A stretch of 64,000 nucleotides of DNA, taken from the NCBI RefSeq assembly GCF_900111115.1, contig NZ_FOGD01000002.1, forward strand, positions 372,001 to 436,000. The letters run 5' to 3'. The DNA is from Giesbergeria anulus (GTDB taxonomy: Bacteria > Pseudomonadota > Gammaproteobacteria > Burkholderiales > Burkholderiaceae_C). Shown here one piece after another: positions 55,925 through 63,950 of this stretch; within the stretch, counting starts at the first letter, position 1, and every line of letters begins with the position of its first letter. A model generated the notes under the pieces. The model saw only the letters and a list, made by a program, of their open reading frames with translations. It was not told where the DNA came from and did no database searches. The position numbers and the translations under genes were made by a program.

Positions 55925-56839
55925 ATGCCATCGTCCCCTACCCCAAGTACCTCCCCACCCACTATGGACCCCGTGGCCGCTGCCCGCTGGCACCACGCTG
56001 CTCCTGCGCCCTCACCTTGGCTGCATGAAGAAGTGGCCCGGCGCATGGAGGGCCGCCTGCAATGGATACGCCAGCCCCCCGCCAGTTGGTGCCACTGGGA
56101 CCCGGTGCGCGGTGGCCTACAAGCCCATGCCCTGCTGCGCCAGCGCTACCCCGATGCCCTGTGCCACGTTTATGAAACCACACCAGCGCACCAAGCCACA
56201 GCCCAAGAAGCCCTCACACCCCCTTGGTGGAGCGCTGCCCGCTGGAAAGGCGGGGCCACCCAGTTTGGCCCACCGCCCGAAGGGGCGGTGCAAATGCTCT
56301 GGGCCAATATGGCCCTGCACATGCACAGCCAGCCGCAAGAATTGCTGGCGCAGTGGCACCGCACCCTAGGCGTAGATGGCTACCTGATGTTCTCTTGTTT
56401 GGGGCCAGACACCCTGCGTGAACTGCGCACCCTGTACGCCGCTTTGGGCTGGCCCAGCCCCAGCCACCAATACACCGATATGCACGACTGGGGCGATATG
56501 CTGGTGCATACCGGCTTTGCCGAGCCAGTGATGGACATGGAACGCATTACCCTGACCTTTGCCAGCCCACAGCGCCTGCTGCAAGAGCTACGCGAACTGG
56601 GCCGCAACCTGCACCCGCAACGCTTTGCCGCCCTGCGCGGACGCGGTTGGCACGGGCAACTGCTAGAGCAAATCACGCAACGCCTAGCAGTACCCAGCGA
56701 AGACGGCCAGTTAGCCCTGACTTTTGAAATCATCTACGGCCACGCCTTTAAACCGGCCCCACGCGTGCGTGTGGCCAGCGAAAGCGCCGTCTCTTTGCAA
56801 GATATGCGCGCCATGCTGCGCGGCAGCACACCATCCTAA
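55925..56839 (+). CDS. BioC-like methyltransferase
   Basis: 304-aa SAM-dependent methyltransferase resembling malonyl-ACP O-methyltransferase, which starts pimelate synthesis for biotin. MFSCLGPDTLRELRTLYAAL and TDMHDWGDMLVHTGFAEPVM are BioC-type. The glycine-rich SAM motif I is replaced by WDPVRGGLQAH, a variant I associate with Burkholderiales homologues. Start could be ATG 55925 or ATG 55964. It diverges from comF and precedes the SCO gene by eight bases; bio genes are not nearby, so the role is inferred. Confidence 0.75.
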   Translation: MPSSPTPSTSPPTMDPVAAARWHHAAPAPSPWLHEEVARRMEGRLQWIRQPPASWCHWDPVRGGLQAHALLRQRYPDALCHVYETTPAHQATAQEALTPPWWSAARWKGGATQFGPPPEGAVQMLWANMALHMHSQPQELLAQWHRTLGVDGYLMFSCLGPDTLRELRTLYAALGWPSPSHQYTDMHDWGDMLVHTGFAEPVMDMERITLTFASPQRLLQELRELGRNLHPQRFAALRGRGWHGQLLEQITQRLAVPSEDGQLALTFEIIYGHAFKPAPRVRVASESAVSLQDMRAMLRGSTPS

Positions 56840-56847
56840 TCACCACC

Positions 56848-57471
56848 ATGCTCAAAAGACAATTCCTGCGGCGCTTGGGTGCCACCACGCTGGCCATCAG
56901 TGCCGGTAGCCTGCTCAGTGCCTGCTCCAAAGAGGGCCCTACCTTCCGGGGCGTAGATATTTCTGGGGCCGACTACGCCCGCGACTTTGCCCTGACCGAC
57001 CACCACGGCCAGCTGCGCCGCTTGCAAGACTTTCGCGGCAAAGTGGTGGTGGTTTTTTTTGGCTACACCCAATGCCCAGATGTTTGCCCCACCTCGTTGC
57101 AAGAACTGGCCCAAGCCAAAGAGCTGTTAGGCAAAGATGGAGAGCGCTTACAAGGCATTTTTATCAGCCTAGACCCAGCGCGCGACCAACCCGACATGCT
57201 CAAAGCCTACATGGCCAATTTTGACCCCAGCTTTCTGGCCTTGCGCCCCACGCCAGAGCAACTGCCCGCCCTGACCAAAGACTTCAAAATTTATTACAAA
57301 AAGGTCGATGGCCCCACCCCCACCAGCTACACCTTAGACCACTCTGCGGGCAGCTACCTGTACGACACCACTGGCCAATTGCGCGTCTATGCGCGCTATG
57401 GCAGCGGTGCCCAAACCTTGGCAGCCGACGTGCGCAGCTTGCTACAAGCAGAAACATCTGCACGCCATTGA
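56848..57471 (+). CDS. SCO1/SenC-family copper chaperone lipoprotein
   Basis: 207-aa protein with a twin-arginine-like signal (KRQFLRRLGATTLAISAGSL) and lipobox LSAC, Cys26. The copper motif CPDVCPT and the distal His in SYTLDHSAGSYL are intact in a thioredoxin fold. SCO proteins deliver copper to the CuA centre of cytochrome c oxidase or act as thiol reductants. It should sit on the periplasmic side of a membrane. Confidence 0.93.
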   Translation: MLKRQFLRRLGATTLAISAGSLLSACSKEGPTFRGVDISGADYARDFALTDHHGQLRRLQDFRGKVVVVFFGYTQCPDVCPTSLQELAQAKELLGKDGERLQGIFISLDPARDQPDMLKAYMANFDPSFLALRPTPEQLPALTKDFKIYYKKVDGPTPTSYTLDHSAGSYLYDTTGQLRVYARYGSGAQTLAADVRSLLQAETSARH

Positions 57472-57608
57472 ATTACTAAGTTACGTACTTATTGCCGACT
57501 ACATCACATTCACGTTCAATAGATGCAAAGATAAGGGATTACCCTATAGTGCTGTCATCAAACTTGCTTAAAGTGAAGGCAGTATGACCACCCCCCGTGG
57601 CCAGTGGG

Positions 57609-57645
57609 CTGCAGAAAAAGTGCTCTGTTGGCGATGTTTCTGCAG
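57609..57645 (+). promoter_or_regulatory. 5' leader hairpin before the PAS-GGDEF-EAL gene
   Basis: CTGCAGAAA (57609-57617) pairs perfectly with TTTCTGCAG (57637-57645) around a 19-base loop. It ends four bases before the AGGAG Shine-Dalgarno (57649-57653). TATAGT (57545-57550) upstream may be the -10 box, so the hairpin would lie in the leader and could affect ribosome access. It does not resemble the c-di-GMP riboswitch consensus. Confidence 0.4.
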
Positions 57646-57662
57646 GATAGGAGCCGCAACCA

Positions 57663-59501
57663 ATGCATTCTTTTGATCTCCCCGGGCTTCGCGAAAGCCC
57701 CAGCACCACCACAGCCTCCAAGCGTTGCCCGTTCCACCACGGCAGCACCCCCGCACCCCTCTATGCTGAGGGCTTGCGCGAGGTGCCTCATGGTTGGCTA
57801 GAGCAGGTGGCTATGCAGGCCGCGCCCGACGGCATCTTGCTGGTCGATGCCGAAGGCATCGTCATCATGGCCAACCCGGCCATTGAGATCATCTCTGGCT
57901 ACCGCACCGATGAACTGATCGGCCAGTCGGTCAGTCTGCTGCTTGCACCCCATTTAAGTGCCAAGCATGCACAGCAAATGCGCAGCTACTTTCAAAACCC
58001 GACCCGCCGCCCGATGGGCATGGGATACGACCTATGGCTGCACCGCAAAGACGGCGCACTCATTTCTGTAGATGTAGCCTTAGGCCACTCCGAGGCTTAT
58101 GGTGGGGCCGCAGTGGCTTTTGTGCGCGATATTTCTGAGGTCAAACGCCTACAAGCGCAAACCTGCTACCAAGCTACCCACGACAACCTAACCGGCTTGG
58201 TCAACCGCTGGCAATTTGGCCAGCGGCTAGAGCAGGCTATCCAGAGCAGCACTCAAGAGGGCCAGCCCTTTGCCCTGCTGCTGCTTGATTTGGATGATTT
58301 CAAGGCCATCAACGATGGCTACGGCCACGCTGCAGGCGATCAAGTGCTGGTCGAGGTAGCCCGCCGCCTCAGAACCGTGCTGCGCGCCAGTGATGTGGTG
58401 GGCCGCTTGGGCGGCGATGAATTTACCGTCCTGCTGCCCACACTGAGCCAAGAACAAGAAGCGATAAGCACAGCTACCAAACTGCTAGAACTGCTGCAAG
58501 AGCCGTACCGGGTACAAGGCTTTGAGCTGACCTGTGGTGCCAGTGCTGGCATTGCGCTATTCCCGCACGATGCCCGCGATGCCGAAACCCTCATGCGCTA
58601 TGCAGACATGGCCATGTACCACTCCAAAGGCCGGGGGCGGGGCCACTACGCCCTGTATGCACCACCCATGGGCGAAAAAATGGCCGAAAAAGTGCTGCTG
58701 CACGACCGGCTCAAGCTGGCGCTGGCCTACGGCGGCTTGTCATTGCACTACCAGCCGCAGGTGGATGTGTTCAGTGGCGAGGTGGTGGGTGCAGAAGCCC
58801 TGCTGCGTTGGACAGATCCCACCTTGGGCGAGGTACCACCCTCGCGCTTTATTCCAGTGGCCGAGGCTACTGGGCTGATTTTGCCGCTAGGGCTGTGGGT
58901 ACTCAATGCCGTGTGTCAGCAAATCTTGGTGTGGCAAGAAGCAGGCACACCGCTGCGCGTGGCTGTCAACGTGTCGGTGCTGCAATTGCAACAACCCGAC
59001 TGGCCCGATCAGTTGCAAGAAGTGCTGCAGCGCCACGGTGTGCCAGCACATCTGCTAGAGCTAGAGCTGACCGAATCCGAGGCCATGGCCGACCCAGTGC
59101 TGGCGCATCAATCGCTAACGCGCATCAAGGCGCTGGGTATCAGCGTCACCTTAGATGATTTTGGTACCGGCTACTCCTCACTGGCTTATCTGCAACAACT
59201 GCCCATTTCGCGCATCAAAATCGCCCGCAATTTTATTGAACCCATGCTCAAAGGCGACAGCCAAGCTGCCTTGGTACGGGCAGTGATTGATCTGTCGCAC
59301 ACCCTAGACATGACTGTGGTGGCCGAGGGCGTAGAGTCTGCGGAGCAACTGCGCCGCCTGCACCGCTATGGCTGTGACATTGTGCAAGGCTGGCTGTACG
59401 CCAAGGCCGTGCCCGCCCAAGAAATGCCACGCTGGATGGGCACACCTGTATTGTTTGCCGCGCTGTGCGCTGCGGCCAGTTGCCCCATGCCCACGCTTTA
59501 A
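57663..59501 (+). CDS. PAS-GGDEF-EAL cyclic-di-GMP enzyme
   Basis: 612-aa cytoplasmic protein with no clear membrane helix. A PAS domain (about 45-160) is followed by GGDEF (motif at 250-254, inhibitory site RASD at 241-244) and EAL (EALLRW at 378-383). GGDEF residues look intact, so it may make c-di-GMP. In the EAL part, NVS, ELTESEA, DDFGTGYSSL (from 498) and VVAEGVES are kept, but the KID motif reads KIA (519-521), so phosphodiesterase activity may be weak. AGGAG precedes ATG 57663 by nine bases. It could set the signal read by PelD. Confidence 0.94.
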   Translation: MHSFDLPGLRESPSTTTASKRCPFHHGSTPAPLYAEGLREVPHGWLEQVAMQAAPDGILLVDAEGIVIMANPAIEIISGYRTDELIGQSVSLLLAPHLSAKHAQQMRSYFQNPTRRPMGMGYDLWLHRKDGALISVDVALGHSEAYGGAAVAFVRDISEVKRLQAQTCYQATHDNLTGLVNRWQFGQRLEQAIQSSTQEGQPFALLLLDLDDFKAINDGYGHAAGDQVLVEVARRLRTVLRASDVVGRLGGDEFTVLLPTLSQEQEAISTATKLLELLQEPYRVQGFELTCGASAGIALFPHDARDAETLMRYADMAMYHSKGRGRGHYALYAPPMGEKMAEKVLLHDRLKLALAYGGLSLHYQPQVDVFSGEVVGAEALLRWTDPTLGEVPPSRFIPVAEATGLILPLGLWVLNAVCQQILVWQEAGTPLRVAVNVSVLQLQQPDWPDQLQEVLQRHGVPAHLLELELTESEAMADPVLAHQSLTRIKALGISVTLDDFGTGYSSLAYLQQLPISRIKIARNFIEPMLKGDSQAALVRAVIDLSHTLDMTVVAEGVESAEQLRRLHRYGCDIVQGWLYAKAVPAQEMPRWMGTPVLFAALCAAASCPMPTL

Positions 59502-59544
59502 GAACGGGGTTGGCAGGCTGATGAGCACGCCACACTCCTTCGCC

Positions 59545-60555
59545 TTACTCAATCCGGATGCCAGCCGAGGCAATCACTCCCCCAAACAAGCGGGTATCGG
59601 CTGCTATGCGCCGCGCCAACCCTTCAGCGCCTGTACCTGCCACCTGCCAGCCTTGGTGAAACAGCTTCTCTCGCACATGCGAGTTGCGTACGATCTGGCT
59701 GCACAGTACCGAAAGTCGTCTCAACACTGGTGCGGGCAAGGAGCGCGGTGCAGCCAGCGCATTCCAGATTTCTAATTCAAAACCGGGCACTCCTACCTCT
59801 GCCAAACTAGGGGAATGCGGTACCAAAGTGCTACGCCCTAATGAACTGATACCAATGACCCGCAACTTGCCTGCCCGCTCTTGAGCAGCGGCCATGGCTG
59901 GGGGCAACAGCGCCAGCTGTATTTGCCCTGCTATCAAAGCTTGGATAACTTGCGGATTGCCCGGATAAGGCACATGCACCGGTGCCATGCCAGTTTTGGC
60001 TTTGAGCAGCTCCATGCCAATGTGGGCGACTGTGCCCACCCCCGGTGTACCGTAGTTCCAAGCGTCTCTTGCTTGGCGGGCCGATGCAAAAAACCCCACT
60101 GCTCCAGCCCCTGGGGCGTTGGCAGGTACTGCCAACGCCAGCGGTGCCATACCAATCAAGCTGACCGGAGCCAAATCTTGAATGGGGTCGTAGCCCAATT
60201 GGGGATTGAGTAAGCGTGCAATGGTCATGTTGCCATTAATCATCACACCCAAGGTATGGTGATCGGTGGCATGGGCCACCGCTTGGGCGGCGATGTTGCC
60301 ACCAGCACCTACACGATTTTCTACAATCACTGGCTGGCCCAGCGCCTGCGCCAAAGGCTCAGCCAAAGTGCGCGCCACCAAGTCTGGCGAAGATCCGCCA
60401 GGAAACCCCACAATTATCTTGATGGGCCGAGTAGGCCAATCTGGCATTGCTGGAGAAGCCACCGACTGCGCCAAAGCCGCCGTAGTGCTACCGCCAACGC
60501 TAGCTGCCAAAGCCCCAACCAAGACGGTACGTCGGTGCAAGAGACAAGAACTCAT
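59545..60555 (-). CDS. Bug-family tripartite tricarboxylate substrate-binding protein
   Basis: 336-aa periplasmic binding protein of the large Bug (TctC-like) family, typical of Burkholderiales. It has a signal peptide with RRTVLVGALAASVGG and AQS cleavage region, then WPTRPIKIIVGFPGGSSPDL and IVENRVGAGGNIAAQ, the family hallmarks. The ligand is unknown; no TctA/TctB membrane genes are adjacent. It begins three bases after rpoH on the same strand. Confidence 0.92.
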   Translation of the reverse strand: MSSCLLHRRTVLVGALAASVGGSTTAALAQSVASPAMPDWPTRPIKIIVGFPGGSSPDLVARTLAEPLAQALGQPVIVENRVGAGGNIAAQAVAHATDHHTLGVMINGNMTIARLLNPQLGYDPIQDLAPVSLIGMAPLALAVPANAPGAGAVGFFASARQARDAWNYGTPGVGTVAHIGMELLKAKTGMAPVHVPYPGNPQVIQALIAGQIQLALLPPAMAAAQERAGKLRVIGISSLGRSTLVPHSPSLAEVGVPGFELEIWNALAAPRSLPAPVLRRLSVLCSQIVRNSHVREKLFHQGWQVAGTGAEGLARRIAADTRLFGGVIASAGIRIE

Positions 60556-60558
60556 CGA

Positions 60559-61488
60559 TTAGACGTAAGCGCTCAAGGCTTTACGCATCTTTTTCATGGC
60601 TGCCACTTCGATTTGGCGGATACGCTCGGCGCTGACGCCATACACCGCCGCCAGTTCGTGCAGCGTCATGCCGCCAGAACCATCGTCATTGACCTTGAGC
60701 CAGCGCTCTTCTACGATGCGGCGGCCACGCTCATCGAGCGAGGCCAAGGCAGTGGCAATGCCGTCGCTAGCGAGCATATCGCGCTGGTGCGACTCAATCA
60801 CGGCGGTAGGCTCGTGCGAGGCATCGGCCAAATAAGCAATAGGGCCAAAGGCTTGTTCACCATCGTCTGGTGGAGATGGGTCGAGCAGCACATCACCGCC
60901 AGACATGCGCGTTTCCATCTCAATCACTTCTTCACGCTTGACGTGCAATTGGCTGGCTACTTGGTCAATCTCAAGGTCAGACAGGCTGTTGCGGTGCGTG
61001 TCTTGGGCGTCGGTTTTAAAACCTTGCTTCATGGAACGCAGGTTGAAAAACAGTTTGCGCTGCGCCTTAGTGGTGGCTACCTTGACCATGCGCCAGTTCT
61101 TCAAAATATATTCGTGGATCTCTGCCTTGATCCAGTGCATGGCGTAGCTGACCAAGCGCACGCCCTGATCGGGGTCAAAGCGCTTGACGGCCTTCATCAA
61201 GCCGATGTTGCCTTCTTGGATCAGGTCGCCGTGGGGCAGGCCATAACCCAAGTATTGGCGAGAAATAGAAATCACCAGCCGCAGATGCGACATGACCAGC
61301 CGTCCTGCGGCCTCCACATCGTTGTGCTCGCGCAAACGCCGAGCGTAACTTTGCTCTTCCTCGTGGGTGAGCATGGGCAGACGGTTGGCCGCCGAGATGT
61401 AGGCGTCCAGATTGCCCAGCGACGGCACCACCGCCCAAGGGTTGGTTGCTGCCAAAGCCGCCGTTGCAGATCCAGATGAGAGTGTCAT
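60559..61488 (-). CDS. rpoH: RNA polymerase heat-shock sigma factor (sigma-32)
   Basis: 309-aa sigma-70 family factor. Region 2 reads GRLVMSHLRLVISISRQYLG, then GDLIQEGNIGLMKAVKRFDP and GVRLVSYAMHWIKAEIHEYI. The RpoH box (AQRKLFFNLRSMKQGF, Q(R/K)(K/R)LFFNLR) is exact, and region 4 ends GVSAERIRQIEVAAMKKMRK. ATG 61488 follows AAAGGA. A CIRCE element lies over the likely promoter, so HrcA probably represses it. Confidence 0.97.
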   Translation of the reverse strand: MTLSSGSATAALAATNPWAVVPSLGNLDAYISAANRLPMLTHEEEQSYARRLREHNDVEAAGRLVMSHLRLVISISRQYLGYGLPHGDLIQEGNIGLMKAVKRFDPDQGVRLVSYAMHWIKAEIHEYILKNWRMVKVATTKAQRKLFFNLRSMKQGFKTDAQDTHRNSLSDLEIDQVASQLHVKREEVIEMETRMSGGDVLLDPSPPDDGEQAFGPIAYLADASHEPTAVIESHQRDMLASDGIATALASLDERGRRIVEERWLKVNDDGSGGMTLHELAAVYGVSAERIRQIEVAAMKKMRKALSAYV

Positions 61489-61516
61489 TCCAGAAGTCCT
61501 TTTTTCCAATTTCTTG

Positions 61517-61546
61517 ATATTAGCACTCTGTTGGATAGAGTGCCAA
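61517..61546 (-). promoter_or_regulatory. CIRCE operator overlapping the rpoH promoter
   Basis: TTAGCACTC (61520-61528), nine bases, then GAGTGCCAA (61538-61546) matches the HrcA-binding CIRCE consensus TTAGCACTC-N9-GAGTGCTAA with one mismatch. On the minus strand TTGGCA (61546-61541) and TAATAT (61522-61517), 18 bases apart, form a likely sigma-70 promoter, so the repressor site covers both boxes. It lies 31 bases upstream of the rpoH ATG. Confidence 0.88.
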
Positions 61547-61577
61547 GATTGGAAGTTCCCGACCCTAGAACAAAACT

Positions 61578-62678
61578 TCAGACGCTCAAATCGACGTGTT
61601 GCACCGTGCCCGCACTGCCGTCTTCTCTCAGATAGACACTGCTGGCGCGCACTGTGCCCAAGCTCTGCTGCTGACTGCCGCGCAACTCAAATGGCGTACT
61701 AGCTGAAGGGGTATAAAGCGCGCCCACGCCCACTTCTTGCAGGGTTTTGAGGCTGCCACTGCCATCGGCTTGGGGTGTCCAAACGCGCAACTGGGCAAAG
61801 GCGGGGTCGGTCTCATCGATCCAGCCATTGCCATCGCTATCGAGCTGGGCCAGCTCGGCAAAACCTTGGCCGGTGTTGGGGCCAAACAGCTCGCTGCCGT
61901 TGTCAATACTGCCATTACCGTTGCGGTCTAGCGCTAAGTAGCCCCGGTTGCCTGCCAGCATGGGTATTTGTTCGGTCGTGCCATCGGCATCTAGATCGAA
62001 AGCAAAACGCTGCTCTTGCAACTGCGCCGCTGTGCCATCAAAGTTAATCACCAGTGGGTCTTGCTGTTGCACCGCTGCTGCACCGCCGCGCACCACGGTG
62101 CTCGATTCAAAACGGAAGCTGCGCTGCATTTCTAGGCGCAAAGCAAAATTGATTTCGCGGCCATCGCTGGTATGCACCGTGCCCTCAGCGGCAAAGCGGG
62201 TGCTTTCGGCTTCTTCATAAACTTCGGTTTTTTCATAAACCCAGCCTAGCCTTGCAGGTGCCTCTGGGGCTGGTGCTGCTGTGGTGTCGTCTGCCACGGC
62301 AAAACGCACCCTGCCCTGACCGGCTGGCGCTTGGGCCGTGGGCGCATCGGCATCACCATAAATGCGGACGGTCTGGCCGGTAAGGCGCTCAATGAGATCG
62401 CGCAAGGCCACCAAGCGCGGCGGCAACTGGGCATTGCGTTCTTCTTGCGAGCCAGAGACTGGATCGATTTCGGCGCTGGCATCAGGTGCAGGGCGGCGCG
62501 GGCGCTGCATTACCGCTGGGGCTGGTGTAGCCACCAAGGGTTGCGCAGCGAGCGGCAAGTCTGGCAGGCGGGTAGCCACCGGCACACCGCTGCTGATGCG
62601 CAACCGCTCGGTGCTGGTTTGGGATTGGCTGGCGCGGTGCTGCGCTTGCAACTGCACCTGCGAGGTTTGAATCTTCAT
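61578..62678 (-). CDS. EF-hand calcium-binding protein of unknown role
   Basis: 366-aa protein beginning MKIQTSQVQLQAQHRASQSQ, without a signal peptide. The N-terminal third is Ala/Pro-rich and low-complexity. The C-terminal half carries calcium-loop-like sequences: DLDADGTTEQIP, DRNGNGSIDNGSELFGPNTG and DSDGNGWIDETDPAF, the last two being EF-hand/dockerin-like. Such proteins occur in many gamma- and betaproteobacteria and are usually annotated only as EF-hand or VCBS-type. It lies between rpoH and ftsY; a weak flagellar-sigma-like promoter is upstream. Confidence 0.82.
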   Translation of the reverse strand: MKIQTSQVQLQAQHRASQSQTSTERLRISSGVPVATRLPDLPLAAQPLVATPAPAVMQRPRRPAPDASAEIDPVSGSQEERNAQLPPRLVALRDLIERLTGQTVRIYGDADAPTAQAPAGQGRVRFAVADDTTAAPAPEAPARLGWVYEKTEVYEEAESTRFAAEGTVHTSDGREINFALRLEMQRSFRFESSTVVRGGAAAVQQQDPLVINFDGTAAQLQEQRFAFDLDADGTTEQIPMLAGNRGYLALDRNGNGSIDNGSELFGPNTGQGFAELAQLDSDGNGWIDETDPAFAQLRVWTPQADGSGSLKTLQEVGVGALYTPSASTPFELRGSQQQSLGTVRASSVYLREDGSAGTVQHVDLSV

Positions 62679-62709
62679 AACCGGGCACCTCTGTGAAGGA
62701 TATACCCAG

Positions 62710-62737
62710 TTATCGACGCAACATAATCAGCGCTTGA
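62710..62737 (-). promoter_or_regulatory. Possible sigma-28-like promoter of the EF-hand gene
   Basis: On the minus strand GTCGATAA (62717-62710) matches seven of eight bases of the flagellar -10 GCCGATAA. TCAA (62737-62734) lies 16 bases further upstream; the usual spacing to TAAA is 15. The match is partial. Confidence 0.25.
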
Positions 62738-62750
62738 GCACTGTTACCTT

Positions 62751-63896
62751 TTAAGACAAGAGTGCTTGGGCAAACTCGCGGGCATTAAAGGTTTCTAGGT
62801 CTTCTAGTTTTTCACCCACGCCAATAAAGTACACCGGCACCGGGCGCTCTTGGGCAATAGCTGCCAGCACACCGCCTTTGGCTGTGCCGTCGAGTTTGGT
62901 CACGATCAAGCCGGTCAGTTGCAGCGCATCATCAAAGGCGCGCACTTGCGCTAGGGCGTTTTGGCCGGTGTTGCCATCAATCACCAACAGCACTTCGTGC
63001 GGGGCAGTGCCATCGGCCTTGGTCACTACGCGCTTGATTTTTTTCAGTTCTTCCATCAAGTGCAGTTGCGTGGGCAAGCGCCCAGCGGTATCGACCAGCA
63101 CTACATCTTTGCCACGGGCTTTACCAGCGGTGACAGCATCAAAGCTGACGGCGGCAGGGTCGCCACCTTCTTGGCTCACGATTTCGACCAAATTGCGGTC
63201 AGCCCACACGCCCAATTGCTCGCGCGCTGCGGCGCGGAAGGTATCGGCAGCGGCCAACAAGACGGAAGCGCCTTCTAGCGCCAAGTGCTTGGTCAGTTTG
63301 CCAATCGAGGTGGTTTTGCCTGCGCCATTGACGCCCGCCACCATGATGACGGTGGGGGTGTGCTGGCCGATCACCAGCGGTTTTTCTAGCGGTGTGAGCA
63401 GTTCGGTCAGGGCATCAGCCAACAGCGCTTTGACAGCGGCGGGGTCGGTGGTTTTGCTGTCTTTGACGCGGCGCTTGAGATCGTCTAGCAGCCATTGCGT
63501 GGCTTTGACGCCGGTGTCGGCCAGCAACAGGGCTTCTTCAAGCTCCTCGTAGAGGGCTTCGTCGATTTTGGTGCCGGTAAACACGGTGGCAATACTGCTG
63601 CCGGTTTTGCGCAACCCAGCCTTGAGCTTGTCCATCCAGCCTTGGCGTTCGGGCTTGGCGGTGGGTTCGGGGGCCGAGGTTAATGGCGATGCGGCTACCG
63701 GCAGCGTGCTGGCCTCTGGGGCTGGCTCTACGGCAGGGGCGGCGCTGGCTTTGTTGGCAAAGGGGTTGCGTAGCCAACTGCGTTTGGCTTCTGTGGCCTC
63801 AGCGGAGGGCACTGGCGGGGCAGAGGCGGGCGCAGCGGCAGCCTCAGGGGTGGGCACTACGGGTGCCGGGGGCTTTTTTTTGAAAAAACTGAACAT
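62751..63896 (-). CDS. ftsY: Signal recognition particle receptor FtsY
   Basis: 381-aa SRP GTPase that docks SRP-ribosome complexes at the membrane. The N-terminal 75 residues are Ala/Pro-rich and variable. The NG domain shows P-loop VAGVNGAGKTTSIGKL, VLVDTAGRLPTQLHLMEELK (DTAGR) and TKLDGTAKGGVLAAI. The gene ends 72 bases before the EF-hand gene on the same strand. Confidence 0.97.
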   Translation of the reverse strand: MFSFFKKKPPAPVVPTPEAAAAPASAPPVPSAEATEAKRSWLRNPFANKASAAPAVEPAPEASTLPVAASPLTSAPEPTAKPERQGWMDKLKAGLRKTGSSIATVFTGTKIDEALYEELEEALLLADTGVKATQWLLDDLKRRVKDSKTTDPAAVKALLADALTELLTPLEKPLVIGQHTPTVIMVAGVNGAGKTTSIGKLTKHLALEGASVLLAAADTFRAAAREQLGVWADRNLVEIVSQEGGDPAAVSFDAVTAGKARGKDVVLVDTAGRLPTQLHLMEELKKIKRVVTKADGTAPHEVLLVIDGNTGQNALAQVRAFDDALQLTGLIVTKLDGTAKGGVLAAIAQERPVPVYFIGVGEKLEDLETFNAREFAQALLS

Positions 63897-63930
63897 TGCG
63901 GGGTGATATGAGCCTGTGCGGTCGGGCGAT

Positions 63931-63950
63931 AGTGGTGAACGGGCACCACT
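63931..63950. other. Stem-loop ahead of ftsY
   Basis: AGTGGTG (63931-63937) and CACCACT (63944-63950) form a 7-bp stem with a 6-base loop. It directly abuts the stop codon of the partial minus-strand frame. There is no T-run, so it may be a weak terminator or RNA 3'-end structure. Confidence 0.3.

Noticed and set aside
57472-57662. c-di-GMP riboswitch before the PAS-GGDEF-EAL gene
   Set aside because: The leader has a simple hairpin but none of the conserved GEMM core that I could recognise.
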